Part shown: piece after piece, positions 10,981-23,000 of the stretch
Layout: each line of letters starts with the position of its first letter
Numbering within the stretch: position 1 is the stretch's first letter
Origin: Psoroptes ovis
Taxonomy: Eukaryota; Arthropoda; Arachnida; Sarcoptiformes; Psoroptidae
NCBI GenBank assembly: GCA_002943765.1
Contig: PQWQ01000002.1
Location: 744,001-808,000, forward strand
Reading direction: 5' to 3'
DNA length: 64,000 nt
Position numbers and translations under genes: made by a program
Notes under the pieces: model-generated
The model's database searches: none
Told to the model about the DNA's origin: nothing
The model's input: the letters and a program-made list of their open reading frames with translations, nothing else

Positions 10981-11564
10981 ATGATGATCCATACTTTTGT
11001 GGTCTAAGTGCTCATGTATCAAGGTTCAATCGTAATGATAACCATGTTAATAATAATGCCAATAATCGTATAAAAATGATAAAATCAGCGCCATTATTAT
11101 CCATATCAGCAGCAGCAACACCACCACCACCACCACAACCGCAACAGCCGCCACCAATCATTCGTAAAGCAATGATGCAAAGAAAATTATGGAACAATAA
11201 TTTTAATAATTACAATGATTATAATAACAATAATTTCAATTTCAATTATTCACCATTTCATCGAAATCAGCCACCACCACCACCAACATTACCATTATTA
11301 TCAAGAAAAAATGAAATGTTTTATTCGACAACATTTGATCCGATAACAATGATACCACAACCATTGCCAATCAGACATAATAGTAATAGCAATAATAATA
11401 ATAATTTGATAAATGATAATAATGAAATTTATGGAATAAATCCATCATTAATGCAAAAAAATAAAAAATTTCAACCAAGATCATCGCTGAAAAGTATATT
11501 ATTTTCAAGTAATAAAGATAAAAATAACAATAATAATAATAATAATTCACGTCGTAAACATTGA
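10981..11564 (+). CDS. exp: Expansion-like MH2 gene, last coding exon
   Basis: This exon starts after a 61-bp intron (acceptor TATAG at 10976-10980), in phase 1, and ends with TGA at 11562-11564. Its first residues, DDDPYFCGLSAHV, match a short conserved motif (DPYYCGL type) that I associate with the C-terminal part of Expansion proteins. This supports both the join and the gene identity. The remainder is disordered: poly-Pro runs (11121-11155 and 11271-11285), long Asn runs and a basic C-terminus (NNSRRKH). The four visible exons total 1708 nt, about 568 residues; the N-terminus is missing from the window. Confidence 0.8.
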
Positions 11565-11644
11565 AATTTTATTTTATTTTGTTTCATTTTTCTGGATTAG
11601 AAACTTTTATAATTATATTAATTTTTTGTAATTTTTTATAAATG

Positions 11645-11708
11645 AATAAATTCATAAATTTTTATAAATACTAATTAGTTGAATTTAAATTTTTCTTGAA
11701 TGAATAAA
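11645..11708 (+). terminator. exp: Poly(A) signals of the MH2 gene
   Basis: AATAAA occurs at 11645-11650 and 11703-11708, about 80 and 140 nt after the stop codon. Either could direct 3' end formation. The convergent small gene ends at 11782, leaving about 75 bp between the second signal and its stop codon, so the two transcripts may overlap at their 3' ends. Confidence 0.5.
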
Positions 11709-11781
11709 CAGTTATTTTTATCATTATAAGGGTTCACCATCACTTTTTCTGAATTTTCATCATTAAATTAATTTAGCGAAA

Positions 11782-12054
11782 TCAATTTTCGCCATCATCA
11801 GTGTCTTCAATTTCAATCGTAGTTGTCAATGCCGAATTATTATCACCATTATTATTATTAGCATTTTCAAAAGTTTCTTCATCCATCAAATGATCCAATT
11901 CAGAAATTTTATCAATCAAAAAATTTTTAAATTCATCCAATGCATTTAATCGTTTTTCGATCAATAAATTGTATATCCGTTCTTTTCGTTCTTCAATAAT
12001 TTTTAGTAGCTTGTATATTTCAGGATCATTGATTTTTTGATTGATTGTAGACAT
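11782..12054 (-). CDS. Small coiled-coil protein, unknown function
   Basis: An intronless 90-aa frame from ATG at 12054 to TGA at 11784-11782, tail-to-tail with the MH2 gene. Residues about 8-60 are charged and heptad-like (LLKIIEERKERIYNLLIEKR, then LDEFKNFLIDKISELDHLM), predicting one or two amphipathic helices or a coiled coil. Residues 62-90 are Asn-rich then acidic (EIEDTDDGEN) and likely disordered. There is no signal peptide, membrane segment or zinc motif. Balanced amino-acid composition, unlike the low-complexity frames elsewhere, argues for a real gene. I do not recognise the family; size and helix pattern would suit a subunit of a larger complex, but that is a guess. Confidence 0.65.
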   Translation of the reverse strand: MSTINQKINDPEIYKLLKIIEERKERIYNLLIEKRLNALDEFKNFLIDKISELDHLMDEETFENANNNNGDNNSALTTTIEIEDTDDGEN

Positions 12055-12267
12055 TTTTTATTTAGGCTTTTGTATTTTATTTGTATTTTCTTGATTTACT
12101 CAAAAAAAACAATTACAAAATCAATCCGGATCAGATTTAAATTAAATTCAAAAACAGCAAGAATTAAATAATTGTTCTATTTCGAACGAAATCGAACCTA
12201 AAACAAATTCGAATCAAAAAATTTAAATTTCAAAAAATTCGAATTTTCGAATTTTGAACCGAATCAC

Positions 12268-12284
12268 AAGATGGCAGCAGTGGC
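12268..12284 (-). promoter_or_regulatory. Possible promoter motif upstream of the small gene
   Basis: CAAGATGGCAGCAGTGG stands out as a GC-rich patch in AT-rich DNA, 214-230 bp upstream of the small gene's ATG. CAAGATGGC resembles the YY1-type core found near start sites of housekeeping genes in animals. Its use here is inference. Confidence 0.25.
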
Positions 12285-13758
12285 CCCATGAACTGAAATT
12301 TTGAAAACAAAAAATTTCAAAAATTTCTAACAAAAATCAAAACCTCATCAATCTTCGGATTAAAACCATTCCCATTCATCCCGATTCATTCATTCATTCA
12401 TTCATTTGACTTGTCAATTTATGACATTAATATTTTCATTAAAAAATTGACAAATGTAATAGTTTTTTATCCCTCTCTCTGTTCTCGAATAGCTTCGGAA
12501 TGTGTATATGGAAAAAAATTCAATTCCAGTTAAATTCAAAGTTTAAAAATGAAAAAAATTGAAAATAAATGAAAATAAAATAAAATTCAATGAATGATTT
12601 AATAACAATTTATAATAATTATTGATAATTTTCAATTGAAATTTGAAAAAATGAATGAAAATAATTAATCCGATTGAAATGAAATGAAATAATCTTTGTA
12701 CGAGAAAAAAATGAAATAAAAATCATTTAATTCATATTTTTCTTCTGATTAAAATTATTAAAATATCTTCATTAAGGTAAGCCTTAGTATTTTTCCCTTT
12801 AAAACAAATGACAAATTAAAAATTTCTTGTATTTTCCCCTCGATTTCTTAGATTCAAGCAATCACTGTGGTGATTACACTAAGCTCATACTACGATGATT
12901 ACGATGATCAATCGAAATGATGGCTTTTAGTGGATGATAAATATTCAAATCAAATGAAAAAAATCTTCATTTGACATGATAATATTTCAAATGATTGAAT
13001 GGATCATGAAATTGAATATTAACTCATTCATTAAAATATTAGAAGAAGAAAAAAAACCAAATTCTTCAATTATTATCATGAATTTTAATTATTAATGAAT
13101 CAAAATGAATAAATGAAATTTACATGAAATGAATACATTTTCATTTTTTGGCATTTTTTCTGGCATTTCTTTTTTTTTGACAAATCCATCAATAAATATC
13201 ATTATTATCATTGCCATCATTTAAATTTTTGTATATAATTAAATACATTCAATTTAGATTCGAAACAAATCAGCCAACTAACTAATGCATTCATGGACAT
13301 TTCAATGATGATCACTATGATTATTATTATCATGATCAAAATATGAAATTATTATACAAAATGAAATGAATCATCTTTGAATAAATGAATGAAGAGAAAA
13401 AATACAAGAATCTATGTAGATCACATGAACATTATTGTTAGTTTTGGACTCGATTCAACTGTGTAATCATATTATCGTTGTTCGGATAATATCTTTTCAA
13501 AATTGAATTTGAATATAAATTTTTTCATTCCATTTTTGCTACATTTTGAAACCATTTTTCCATGTTCCAAACAACCCTAATAATAATAAGCATGATGATA
13601 ATAATCAACTTAACCATTGTACAGTCATCGAAAAAAATGAAATGAAATAAAATAAAATGAAATGAAAGAAATTGACATTGATGGATCATTATTGAGATGG
13701 TAAAACACATTCAAAATGAAAGGAAACGAAAAATTCAATTCCAATGAATGTATTCAAC

Positions 13759-13784
13759 ATTATTATTATTATTATTATTATTAT
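13759..13784. repeat. (ATT)n microsatellite
   Basis: About eight and a half ATT units in non-coding DNA. Confidence 0.9.
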
Positions 13785-14774
13785 CATTATATAATCAATT
13801 TCAAAATCAGCTTTATCTTTCTAGTATTTTGGCTTGCTTTCACTGTATATCACTAGTACCGAATAATGATTCACTTGTGTATAATCAGAATTAGTTTTTT
13901 TTTCGGTGAAAATATTAGAAAAATTCAACTTGTAATTCGAATGGGACACATTAAATTATGATACATGCATATGATCCATGAATATGGTTGAAAAAAAAAG
14001 AAGAAAAAAAGTTGAAAAATTGAAAATGGTCATCGAATCTTCGAATGAGCATATTGAAAACATGTAAAAATAATAATTACCAGTTGAAAATGGTTGCAAA
14101 AATAGACTTATAGACATGCAAACCAGCTACAAACTCATCATATATGATCATCATTAATTTATTTTTAATTACTTTAATTGAAATTTTCATTTTTTTTATG
14201 GTGATCATTTTCAAAACGCATTTCATTGGATTGATTAAAAATTCTGTGTTGAGAATTTACCACAATCAAATTGAAGAACCGAATTACACGGTGAAAAAAT
14301 TTCCCATAAAAAGTATTTTCAACTTTGAAAATAAGAAAAAGAAATAATTTTAGAAATAAATTATCTTGAATCATCATTGTTGAAATGTAACGAATGAATA
14401 ATAATTGAATGCAAAGTGCATCAAAAATAACCCTTTTTCCTTAACGAATATCTCCAAGCAAAACATACTTATCATATGTGACGATTTAATATTCCTGAGA
14501 AAATGATTGCCGCCGGTGAAATGATTTGTAATTCATTTTGACAGAGAAAATTCTGTCAAAAAAAATGAATAAATAAATAAGTCAAAGTTCTCCACTGGTA
14601 ATTTGTTTATTGCACTTTGAAAATTGTTTTTCGTCTCCCATTTTCTTTGCTTTATGACATTTTATCATAAAGGAAAAATAATGGTAAAAGAAATTTTAAA
14701 TTGGAAAAAGAAAATCAATTTGAGAATGGGCCATATGATATTCTTCAGATAAATTCATCGATGTTCGTTCAATA

Positions 14775-15110
14775 GTCCGAGTTGTCTGAATTCTCGATAT
14801 CCGGTGATGACCAGGGTACATTACTTAGTGACCTACCATAAACTACTTCAAAAGGACTGATGAATCTATAATCTTCTCTAAATATCAGTCAACTATTAAT
14901 CATTGCTTCGGCTGTTGAAAATGCCATTCGAACTTTGTTGATACTTTTAAACTCGTAAGCAAATCTTTTATCTCTTTTAGTTTATGTTTTGCACCGTCGA
15001 TTTCAGGATTACCTATTATGTAGTATTCAATATCTTCACGAAATTTCTGATAATCGATTGGATTAAAAAATTCATAAGAAAAATACCAAAACTATGCTTC
15101 AAAACAACAC
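14775..15110 (-). pseudogene. Decayed LTR-retrotransposon relic, BEL/Pao-like
   Basis: Two remnants read on the minus strand. From about 15090 to 14905, an open stretch begins NPIDYQKFREDIEYYII and continues through KLKEIKDLL. Its pattern resembles the gag-type domain of BEL/Pao elements. From about 14935 to 14775, in a different frame and with an internal stop, it reads AFSTAEAMINS, then ISPFEVVYGRSLSNVPW. That resembles the integrase C-terminal region of BEL/Pao or gypsy elements (INSRPL ... LTP ... GR pattern). The two frames overlap and RT is missing, so this is a rearranged, dead fragment. I see no LTRs around it. Family assignment is tentative; that it derives from a retroelement is more secure. 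Confidence 0.45.
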
Positions 15111-15254
15111 TTTGACAATTATAAAGAAACATTTAACATAACATGCTTGTTTGACAAAATCACTTCGTGCGCTTAAATACTTTTTCAATGACAACCATTT
15201 CAAGGAAAGATAGCCACCTCATGTGACATAGCAAAGTCATGTTCAAATTTCGGC

Positions 15255-15431
15255 ATCAATAGAAAATACATTAGCTCCCTTAAAAAAATACATCAACTTC
15301 TATTGAAAATACATTGAAATGCTTTCTCACTGAAAAATGCCGGAGGACGTATCTCTGATGAAAACGCATTGTAAAAGACGTATTTCCGTAGTAAATACAC
15401 TAGCTCTCATTGAAAATACATTGTAATGGCA
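15255..15431. repeat. Imperfect interspersed repeat (ATTGAAAATACATTG-type)
   Basis: A block pairing TAGNAAATACA(T/C)TAGCTC with ATTGAAAATACATTGNAATG occurs at about 15259-15322 and again at about 15389-15428. Further decayed versions lie between them, for example GATGAAAACGCATTG at 15357-15371. The copies differ at many sites, so the duplication is old. It lies just beside the retroelement relic and may be part of it. Confidence 0.4.
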
Positions 15432-16346
15432 TATCGTCATAGAAAATTTAACAATTTTCATTCATTCATTTTGAGAAATTTTTCAAACAGAAAAAAAATT
15501 TCATAAATTGATTATAATCCATCATTTGATTACATCATTTGATTATTTGAGATAAGAAAAATGATGATAATGATGATGATGATAGTAAACCAAATCATGT
15601 ATTAAAATAAGATTTTCAAATGATAATCGAATATTAAAACAAAAACACTGATTAAAATGATTTTACATGTGTTTTTTGAAGATGCTGTTCCTTTATTCTT
15701 ATTAATTTTTCATTCTTTGAAAACGCAAATCTTTGATATATGTGTGTGTGTGTTTTCATATATTTATAATTATTTAAATGATAATAATCATTATTATCAA
15801 ATGAAATAAAACGGATAAATCGTAAAATAAAGATCAACAGCAATCATTAACAACGATAACAACAAATTATGTGTAAAATTAGCATCAAACAAATGAGGAG
15901 ATTTACTTGTTTGATTAACTAAATGAATTTTTCAATAAAAGCAAATCGCTTGCACACATTTAAAACACGCTCAATGAATTTGATTTATTTCTTGAAGAGG
16001 AAAAAATTGAAAATCTTTGATTTTATCTCTGTTAAATCGCAAAAAAAAACAATGGATTCAAAGATAAAATCTTTGAATTTCAGTATTTAATAAATGAAGG
16101 AATGATGGAAAAAATTGTAACCATTGTTTTTCTGTGGATTCGATTCAATTCAATTTCAATTGAATTTCATTCAAATTCAATTCATTCCAAATCCATATCT
16201 ACAAGTGAAAAAACGAACGAAGAAAAAAAAATTAATTAATTAACCAAAAATACATTACAAAACGCATAGAGCTTCTATGATAAGATTTTATTTCATTTCA
16301 TTCATTCATTTTCCACAAAAAATTTCAATTTACAATGAACAACAAG
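15432..16346. other. Non-coding spacer
   Basis: AT-rich DNA with ATG-type and GT short runs and repeated TTCAATT motifs around 16140-16190. No gene, RNA or transposon end was recognised before the MITE at 16349. Confidence 0.5.
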
Positions 16347-16348
16347 TA

Positions 16349-16428
16349 TTAGGTTGTCCAGAAAGTTTTTGCCGATTATATTGTGGGAAATTACGGGAAA
16401 GTTGGCAAGAACTTATCGGACAACCTAA
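16349..16428. mobile_element. Mariner-like MITE, 80 bp (divergent copy)
   Basis: Starts TTAGGTTGTCCAGAAAGTT and ends as its imperfect inverse, with TA on each side (16347-16348 and 16429-16430). The terminal inverted repeats extend about 26 bp, including TTGCC, with about five mismatches. The interior differs from the other four 80-bp copies in the window, so it is a sister subfamily. TIR sequence and TA duplication are typical of Tc1/mariner elements; there is no coding capacity. Confidence 0.8.
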
Positions 16429-17749
16429 TAATAATTGTAATAATAAAGATAATCACAAGGGAATGGCGTTAATTTAGCAAGCAAAAAGAAAAAATTGATT
16501 AGATTTTATTCTAATTTATTAATTTATTATCTAATGTTCTACGACTTTAATCTATTTTGCGTACAAATCAACATTAAAGAATCATGTAAAAAAATAGAAA
16601 AATGATAAAATTTAATTTAATTTCATTTGCTGTTGATTCATTTTATAGATGATTTTTTGGTTTTGTTTCATTCATTCATTTATTTATTATTGTTTTTTTC
16701 CTATATCTTCAAAAGCTAATCTTTAATCTTATATCTCTTCAATGAAAAAAAACAAAAAAAACATCGAAAGATTAACATTGTGTGTGGCCATTATTATTAA
16801 TGCCATTATTATTATTATTATTTCTACAATCCACAATCAAATAATAAAAATAAATTACAATTCAAGGTGTGTTTTTTTATTATTCATATTCATTTATTTA
16901 TTTATATTTAAATTATTATTCATTTGCGAAAAATTCATTTGACCGCACACAAATCAACAAAAATAAATAAACAAAATTTGAATACAAATATTAATCGCTT
17001 AATATTCATCGATACTAATCAATCAATATTATTAATGAGATAAATACAATAAAACCAAAATTTACTCAAATAAAACGATGATTGGAAACCAAACAAAAAA
17101 CGATTAAAACAATTTAAACAAATTCGATCACTCAAAGCTTTGATTGTCAGAAAATCATCAAAGCAAGCATCAATCTTTGATTATTTTTTCGAATATCTTT
17201 GATTTGATTTGATATTTTCAAATTCATTTAGCCAAAAATCACAATTTAATTTGATTATTCTCACAACGAAATCAAGAAAGAAAGAAAAAAAAAATAATTT
17301 GAAAAAATCAAAATGAAATTAAATTTGAAAGATGCGAAATATAATTGAAATTAAACCAAAGAAAGAGAGCGAGAGAAGGCAAATGAAAAAATTTCTCATC
17401 AAATTGTAAATCCAAATCGAAAACGAACAAGAAAAAGAAAAAAATTCAAAATCAAATTAAATGAATTTGATTCGTTATTTATACGTGTGTTATTTTCATT
17501 TAGATTTTTTCTTTTTTCATTTAACATGAAATTTCACAAAGAAACTGATGGCAACAAAAATGAACAAGATTCAATTCTCGAAGCATCTTAAAGATCAGAG
17601 AAAGAAAAAAATTAAATGAAATAATTTAATTGTTTTATTATTCCGTAGAAAATAGGGGAATTATTTCGGCGAAACAAAAAAACCTAAAAATTCAATCACC
17701 AAAGTCGAAACAACAACAACAACAAGAATTTTGATCATTTTTTCTCAGA

Positions 17750-17802
17750 TTGAATCCGAATAAAAAGTTTGAATCCGAATAAAAAGTTTGAATCCGAATA
17801 AA
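17750..17802. repeat. 19-bp tandem repeat, 2.8 copies
   Basis: The unit TTGAATCCGAATAAAAAGT is repeated twice exactly (17750-17768, 17769-17787), followed by a 15-bp partial third copy. The perfect identity suggests a recent slippage or duplication event. Confidence 0.9.
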
Positions 17803-20005
17803 GATTGGCCAATTTGAAATTGGTGAATGTTCACAGAAAATTACAGCAGAAAAAACTAGTTTAATCATTTATTTATTTTCATTTTTTTGTTGTTGTTTTT
17901 CAAATGTTTTTTCTACGAATCAATTTTGTTCAAATCAATGTCAATGACATTTTTTTTTATATTTCAATTCATTCATTCCTCCTAAAAAATAATTTTCAGA
18001 ATGGACAAAAATAATGAAGAAAAGATTCTGGATTAAAACCATCATTGATGGTGATCAAAGATGATTTTCTTCTCTAAAAATGCTAAGATTTCGGTGAAAA
18101 ATTCACAAAAAATGATTTTACCATTCAAAGTTTTAATTTTTGGCGAATAAATGAAGCAATCTTCATCATGATCATGCGAATCAAAGGTTCAAGAGAAAAA
18201 TTAATTAATGAATTTTCAATTTTTTCAATTTTTTCAAGAAATTAAACAAATCTAAAGATTTCCTATTCCTTGGAAATGGATGGATTTCGATAATGCTTTG
18301 AATTCATAGACCGATTCATTCAACGAATGATCATGGACTGATATAATGCACTTGAAGTGTCGAAATATTTCAAAGGTTTTTTAAGTCTAAAAAAAATGTC
18401 TGATTAACACCGATTGTTCAATGATTATTTCATCTTTTACTTCACCGAATCATCGAGAAAAAACAATTCATTGATAACGAAGGTGATGATTTTGAGGAGG
18501 AAGATTTTTGAAGAAATCTGATTCAAAATTCAATTCAAATAATGAATGAATTGACAAATAAATGCAATAAGAATAGAGATGAATAAAAATGGTTACGGAG
18601 ATTGATTTCAATTTCAAAAAATTTTCGTTATTTGCCAACAAATCAAGAATGAAGAATCAAATCGAAAAAAGATGATGATGATAATGAAAACCTTGTTACA
18701 CAAAATTATATGGCTCATATCATCGGATTCATTCATCAGATTCATTCATTCATCCAATTCATTCACAAATCAATGAATGAATCCGATGAATTTTATCAAT
18801 TGTTATTATTATCGTTATTGGCAATTTATTTGAAATAAAAAACAAACCACATTATCTGATGATATCTGGTGGCTTTTGCAACCGATTATCATCATCATCA
18901 CCATTGTTGAAATCGTATGATAATAACAATGATAATAATAATACCGATCATCATCGTTATCGTTATCAACAATGTTTTTTGATCAGCAATTCTTCAGCAT
19001 TATTATCATTATCATACCATTATATTTCACCAATATTATTATCATTCGAAAAATTTGTTCGAAGAAATGTTTCCCCATTCAAATCTTTTGAATCGTTAAA
19101 TTGTATGGTATTTTTATGTGTTTATATTGAACAACAATTGGTAATTTCATGGCCTATAATTTTTATTTTCTATTATTTTTGTGGCCAAAATCTTCATTAT
19201 TATTATTATTATTATCATTGCTTGCTTGTTGATTTTTTGATTGATTAAAAATGAATGATTAAGGTTGTTTCAATCATTCATTCATTCATTCATTTATTCA
19301 ATCATTGAATTTCATTCAATTTTATTTTGATGAAAATAAAGAAGAAAGCAACGAATAGTTATTTCAATCAATCAAATATCTAATCATTGATGATGATGAT
19401 GATGATGGCTTAGGAGATTTGTATGCTTTTTATTGTGTTTTCAATGATGAAAGATGAATTACACAAAGATAATCGTTGATATACGAAATTTTAAAATTGA
19501 AAATTGAAAAAATGTTCGTTCATCTGCTGCAGTTTCTCTCCGATAGATGGTGAATCGAGTCTTGAATAGCTGAATTTCTGGTCAAATTCAAATCCAAATT
19601 TTACAATTTCATTTGTCAAATTCAAAAAATTCAAAATAAATGAATCAATTTATCTTCATTTTTATTTTTCCCATCAAACTATTCAATTTTGAAAAATTCA
19701 ATTCAATTTCAATTTTTCATTTCATTTTGATTTTTTGATCTTTGATTGACTGATATTTGATTGATAAAGAAGTATATTTGGTGCTAAATGTAATGTTTGT
19801 ATTTATTAGATTCATTCATCTATTCTTCAAAGACAATTTTTCTTTTTCTTCATTTTTTTGATTGACATTTTGATAATATCAAAACATATACATACGTGTA
19901 TGCCTGTGTGTGCAGGTAGATACACTACTGTAAATACTAAGATACTAATACACCTTAGTAATCATATCATAATAATGATAATATCGATTGTGGCTACCTG
20001 TGTTT

Positions 20006-20022
20006 TGTGTGTGTGTGTGTGT
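20006..20022. repeat. (GT)n microsatellite
   Basis: About eight GT units in non-coding DNA. Confidence 0.8.
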
Positions 20023-23000
20023 TACCTGTCGGTTCGTTTATTATATTATTTCCATAAACATATAAATATTAATTTCGACCACAAATAAATAAATAAATAA
20101 GGTCAATCAATCCATGTCATTTTATTGAAAAATGAATGGCCAATTGATGATGATGATTAGAATGACAATGACATGTGTTTGTTTATTTTCATAGTTATAT
20201 CAATTTTTCAGTAAAAAAAAATTCTGAATGAATTATTATTATTTTCTGCATTCAATTCACTCCAATTCATTCATTCAATCATTCAAAGTCATCCACAGTC
20301 ATTCAATCTCAGTGCATTCAAACAACATAAACACACTGACACATTCATACACTAATAATACACATTCATAAAAGTAAAACATCATCAGTCTTTGTCAATC
20401 AAAAAATAGAAGAAAAAAAGGAAAATTGAGATGAAAATAGATTGAGGAAATAATTGTAATGAAAATGACGAATTATCTTTGAATTATTATTGCTGTTACT
20501 AGTGTTATCATTTGTACAATTGTAGTAATCATCACTTTGGTGATAATTTCCCATAGTCACATAGATATGATAATTTAAGGAAAAAGAAAACGTGCAATCG
20601 ATTGTGCTACTGTTCAACAAATATGTAGAGAAATGAATGACATTTTACAAACGACATTTTGTTTTACAAATGACAAGTTTATTAATAGATTTTTCTGAAT
20701 TTCAAAAATAACAAGTATAAACAACAAACGATTATAACGAGCAAATAATGAATGAATAAATCATCATCAAATATGATTGATTGATTGATTGATTTATTTA
20801 TTTTTCTGGCTTTTCTATCATTTAAAATGAATTTTTTTTTGAACCAAACAATTATGAAAATTGTACTTTGTATCGTACTCGTGACATTGTCATTGTCGTT
20901 GTTGGTAGTTGTTGGTCAGTAAACGATAAAAATAAATAGAAAATGAATGATGATCATTTAAGAGCGTTGTCTGTCCATTGCTTGTTTGTTACTTTGTCTG
21001 CTTGTTAATCCATTGTCATATATGTTGGACATATTCTGCTATGAAAATCGACCATAATTAATGATCAATCGTCATTGTTGACCTTTGGTGAAAAATTAAC
21101 ATCCAACCAACTAACAGAAATAAAAACAAAAAAGGTATTATTCTGGGCGCCATTGATCATCATTGAAGATGACGGATGATTTTTTCCAATTCTATTTTCG
21201 ATACAATTAACAAATCACAGATTTCAATTGGGAGAAAAACTACTCCATTTCCAAGAAAAGCCACAGTAACAATAACAAATTATTATAAATGATGATAAAA
21301 CGAAGATGGAGAAAAAAATGTATTTTTAATAATTCAAAGTCAATTGAATATGTTCAAAATACATTGATTGAGACATTTATTTCTTATTATTTTTTTCAAT
21401 AATTTAAACATCATCGATCATTGATCGATTATCTAAAGAAGAATAATGGAAAAAATGAATAAATAAATAAAGATGGTACGAAAAAACAAATCTTCTAAGG
21501 ATCTTTATAATAATAAGAATAATCGAAATAATAATTTTTTAAATAATCGATTCAATGTTTGTTTGTTTTTTCTTCAGGAATCTTTGTAATGCTAATAATA
21601 AATCTAAAATCAACATGGACATCATCATCATCATCATCGCCCGTAGAACAACAAACAATAACATTAATTATTTTGAGGTTTTTTCCTTTGATTAAATCAT
21701 CATCATCGATAGATCATCGATCATCAAACATTAAAAAAAACATCTAAACTGATTGACCATAATCAATCATAATCAATCAATCATTTTATCATGTTGCTGT
21801 TTAATCACTTTTGCAATCTTTATGTCTATTTTTCAACATTATTCCGCTTCATTTTTCGCTTCTGTTTTGACATTGTTTTGCATATATTGAATAATAATCA
21901 CCTTTTTCTTTGTGTGTGTAATTATAATCATGTCGCGTGTATGGAAGAAATTTGAGAAATTTTCTCTAATCTTTAATCAGAACATTGATTGATTGACCAT
22001 TGATAATTTTTCGAAAATTTTGAATATTTTTAATTCAAAATATGAAAATATGAATCATATTTTTCCATTATTCATCCTTATATTAAAAGTTTGACAAATG
22101 AAAATTTTTCAAATAACTTCGATATATTTTTAATATTTTGCCATTTCATGTGTCCAGTCCAAAAAAACAAATCAGTAAATTGTGATTTGTGTAGATAAGG
22201 AGAAAACATTGAAAATAATTGTGTTAATTCACAACATACACATAAGATTCATGGATAATTTTTTCTTAATTATATTTTTTCATTTATTTTCTTAAATCAA
22301 AGATTGCAAAATTATAATCATTTCTTGTATATTTTTCATTTTTTTTCTTATTTTTCTGCATTCATTCAATGAATTATTTGATTTTACAATCTTCAAATCT
22401 TAATAATGAAAATAATGATAATTTTTTCGATTTCTTAATGAAATAAGACATTCAAACAACAAAATGAATGAACAAATGTCCGAAAATAAGTGTGTGTTCA
22501 TAGACAAACATATGAAAAGGTGATGATAAATCGTTATCGATGACAACCTTAACAACACACATAACATAACTTTGCTTTTGAAGATTAAACATTAAAAGAT
22601 ATGACGACGGTTTATTTAGCTTTTCTTAAATATTTCATTTACTTAAATGATAATTCTTTTTCGGAACAACAACTTCGTATTTCTTCGAAAAAAACTTATC
22701 ATTTTTGTTCGTTTTACGAATCTTGAAATCTGATGCTTACGTTGATATTATCTTTGACATGAATTGGAGATAAAAATTTCTTACGTTTGTATTAATTCTT
22801 TGGTAACCATTATTTTTCTGATCTGTTTGATCTGCTTTTAATCATAAAAACTATGAAAAGATAATATGGTATAAACATCTTCGATTATATCATAGCCATA
22901 TCCGAAAATTATGATCATCATCGATGTGGCAAAGAAGAATATACCATTTTTTTCATTTATTCATTTATTTCTTCGATTCGAAATGTCATTAATGTCATTG

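Larger units (their letters stand above)
12055..14774. other. Non-coding spacer
   Basis: Apart from the promoter-like patch at 12268 and an ATT microsatellite at 13759-13784, I see only AT-rich low-complexity DNA. A short perfect stem, TGACAGA/TCTGTCA, lies around 14540-14560. The open frames here (61-67 codons) are paired on opposite strands and poly-Phe or poly-Ile rich; I do not call them genes. Confidence 0.5.

Noticed and set aside
18859..19248. 129-codon plus-strand open frame rich in Ser, Asn and Tyr
   Set aside because: Much of it is encoded by ATC, AAT and TTA repeats, it lacks any recognisable domain and no clear splice sites flank it.
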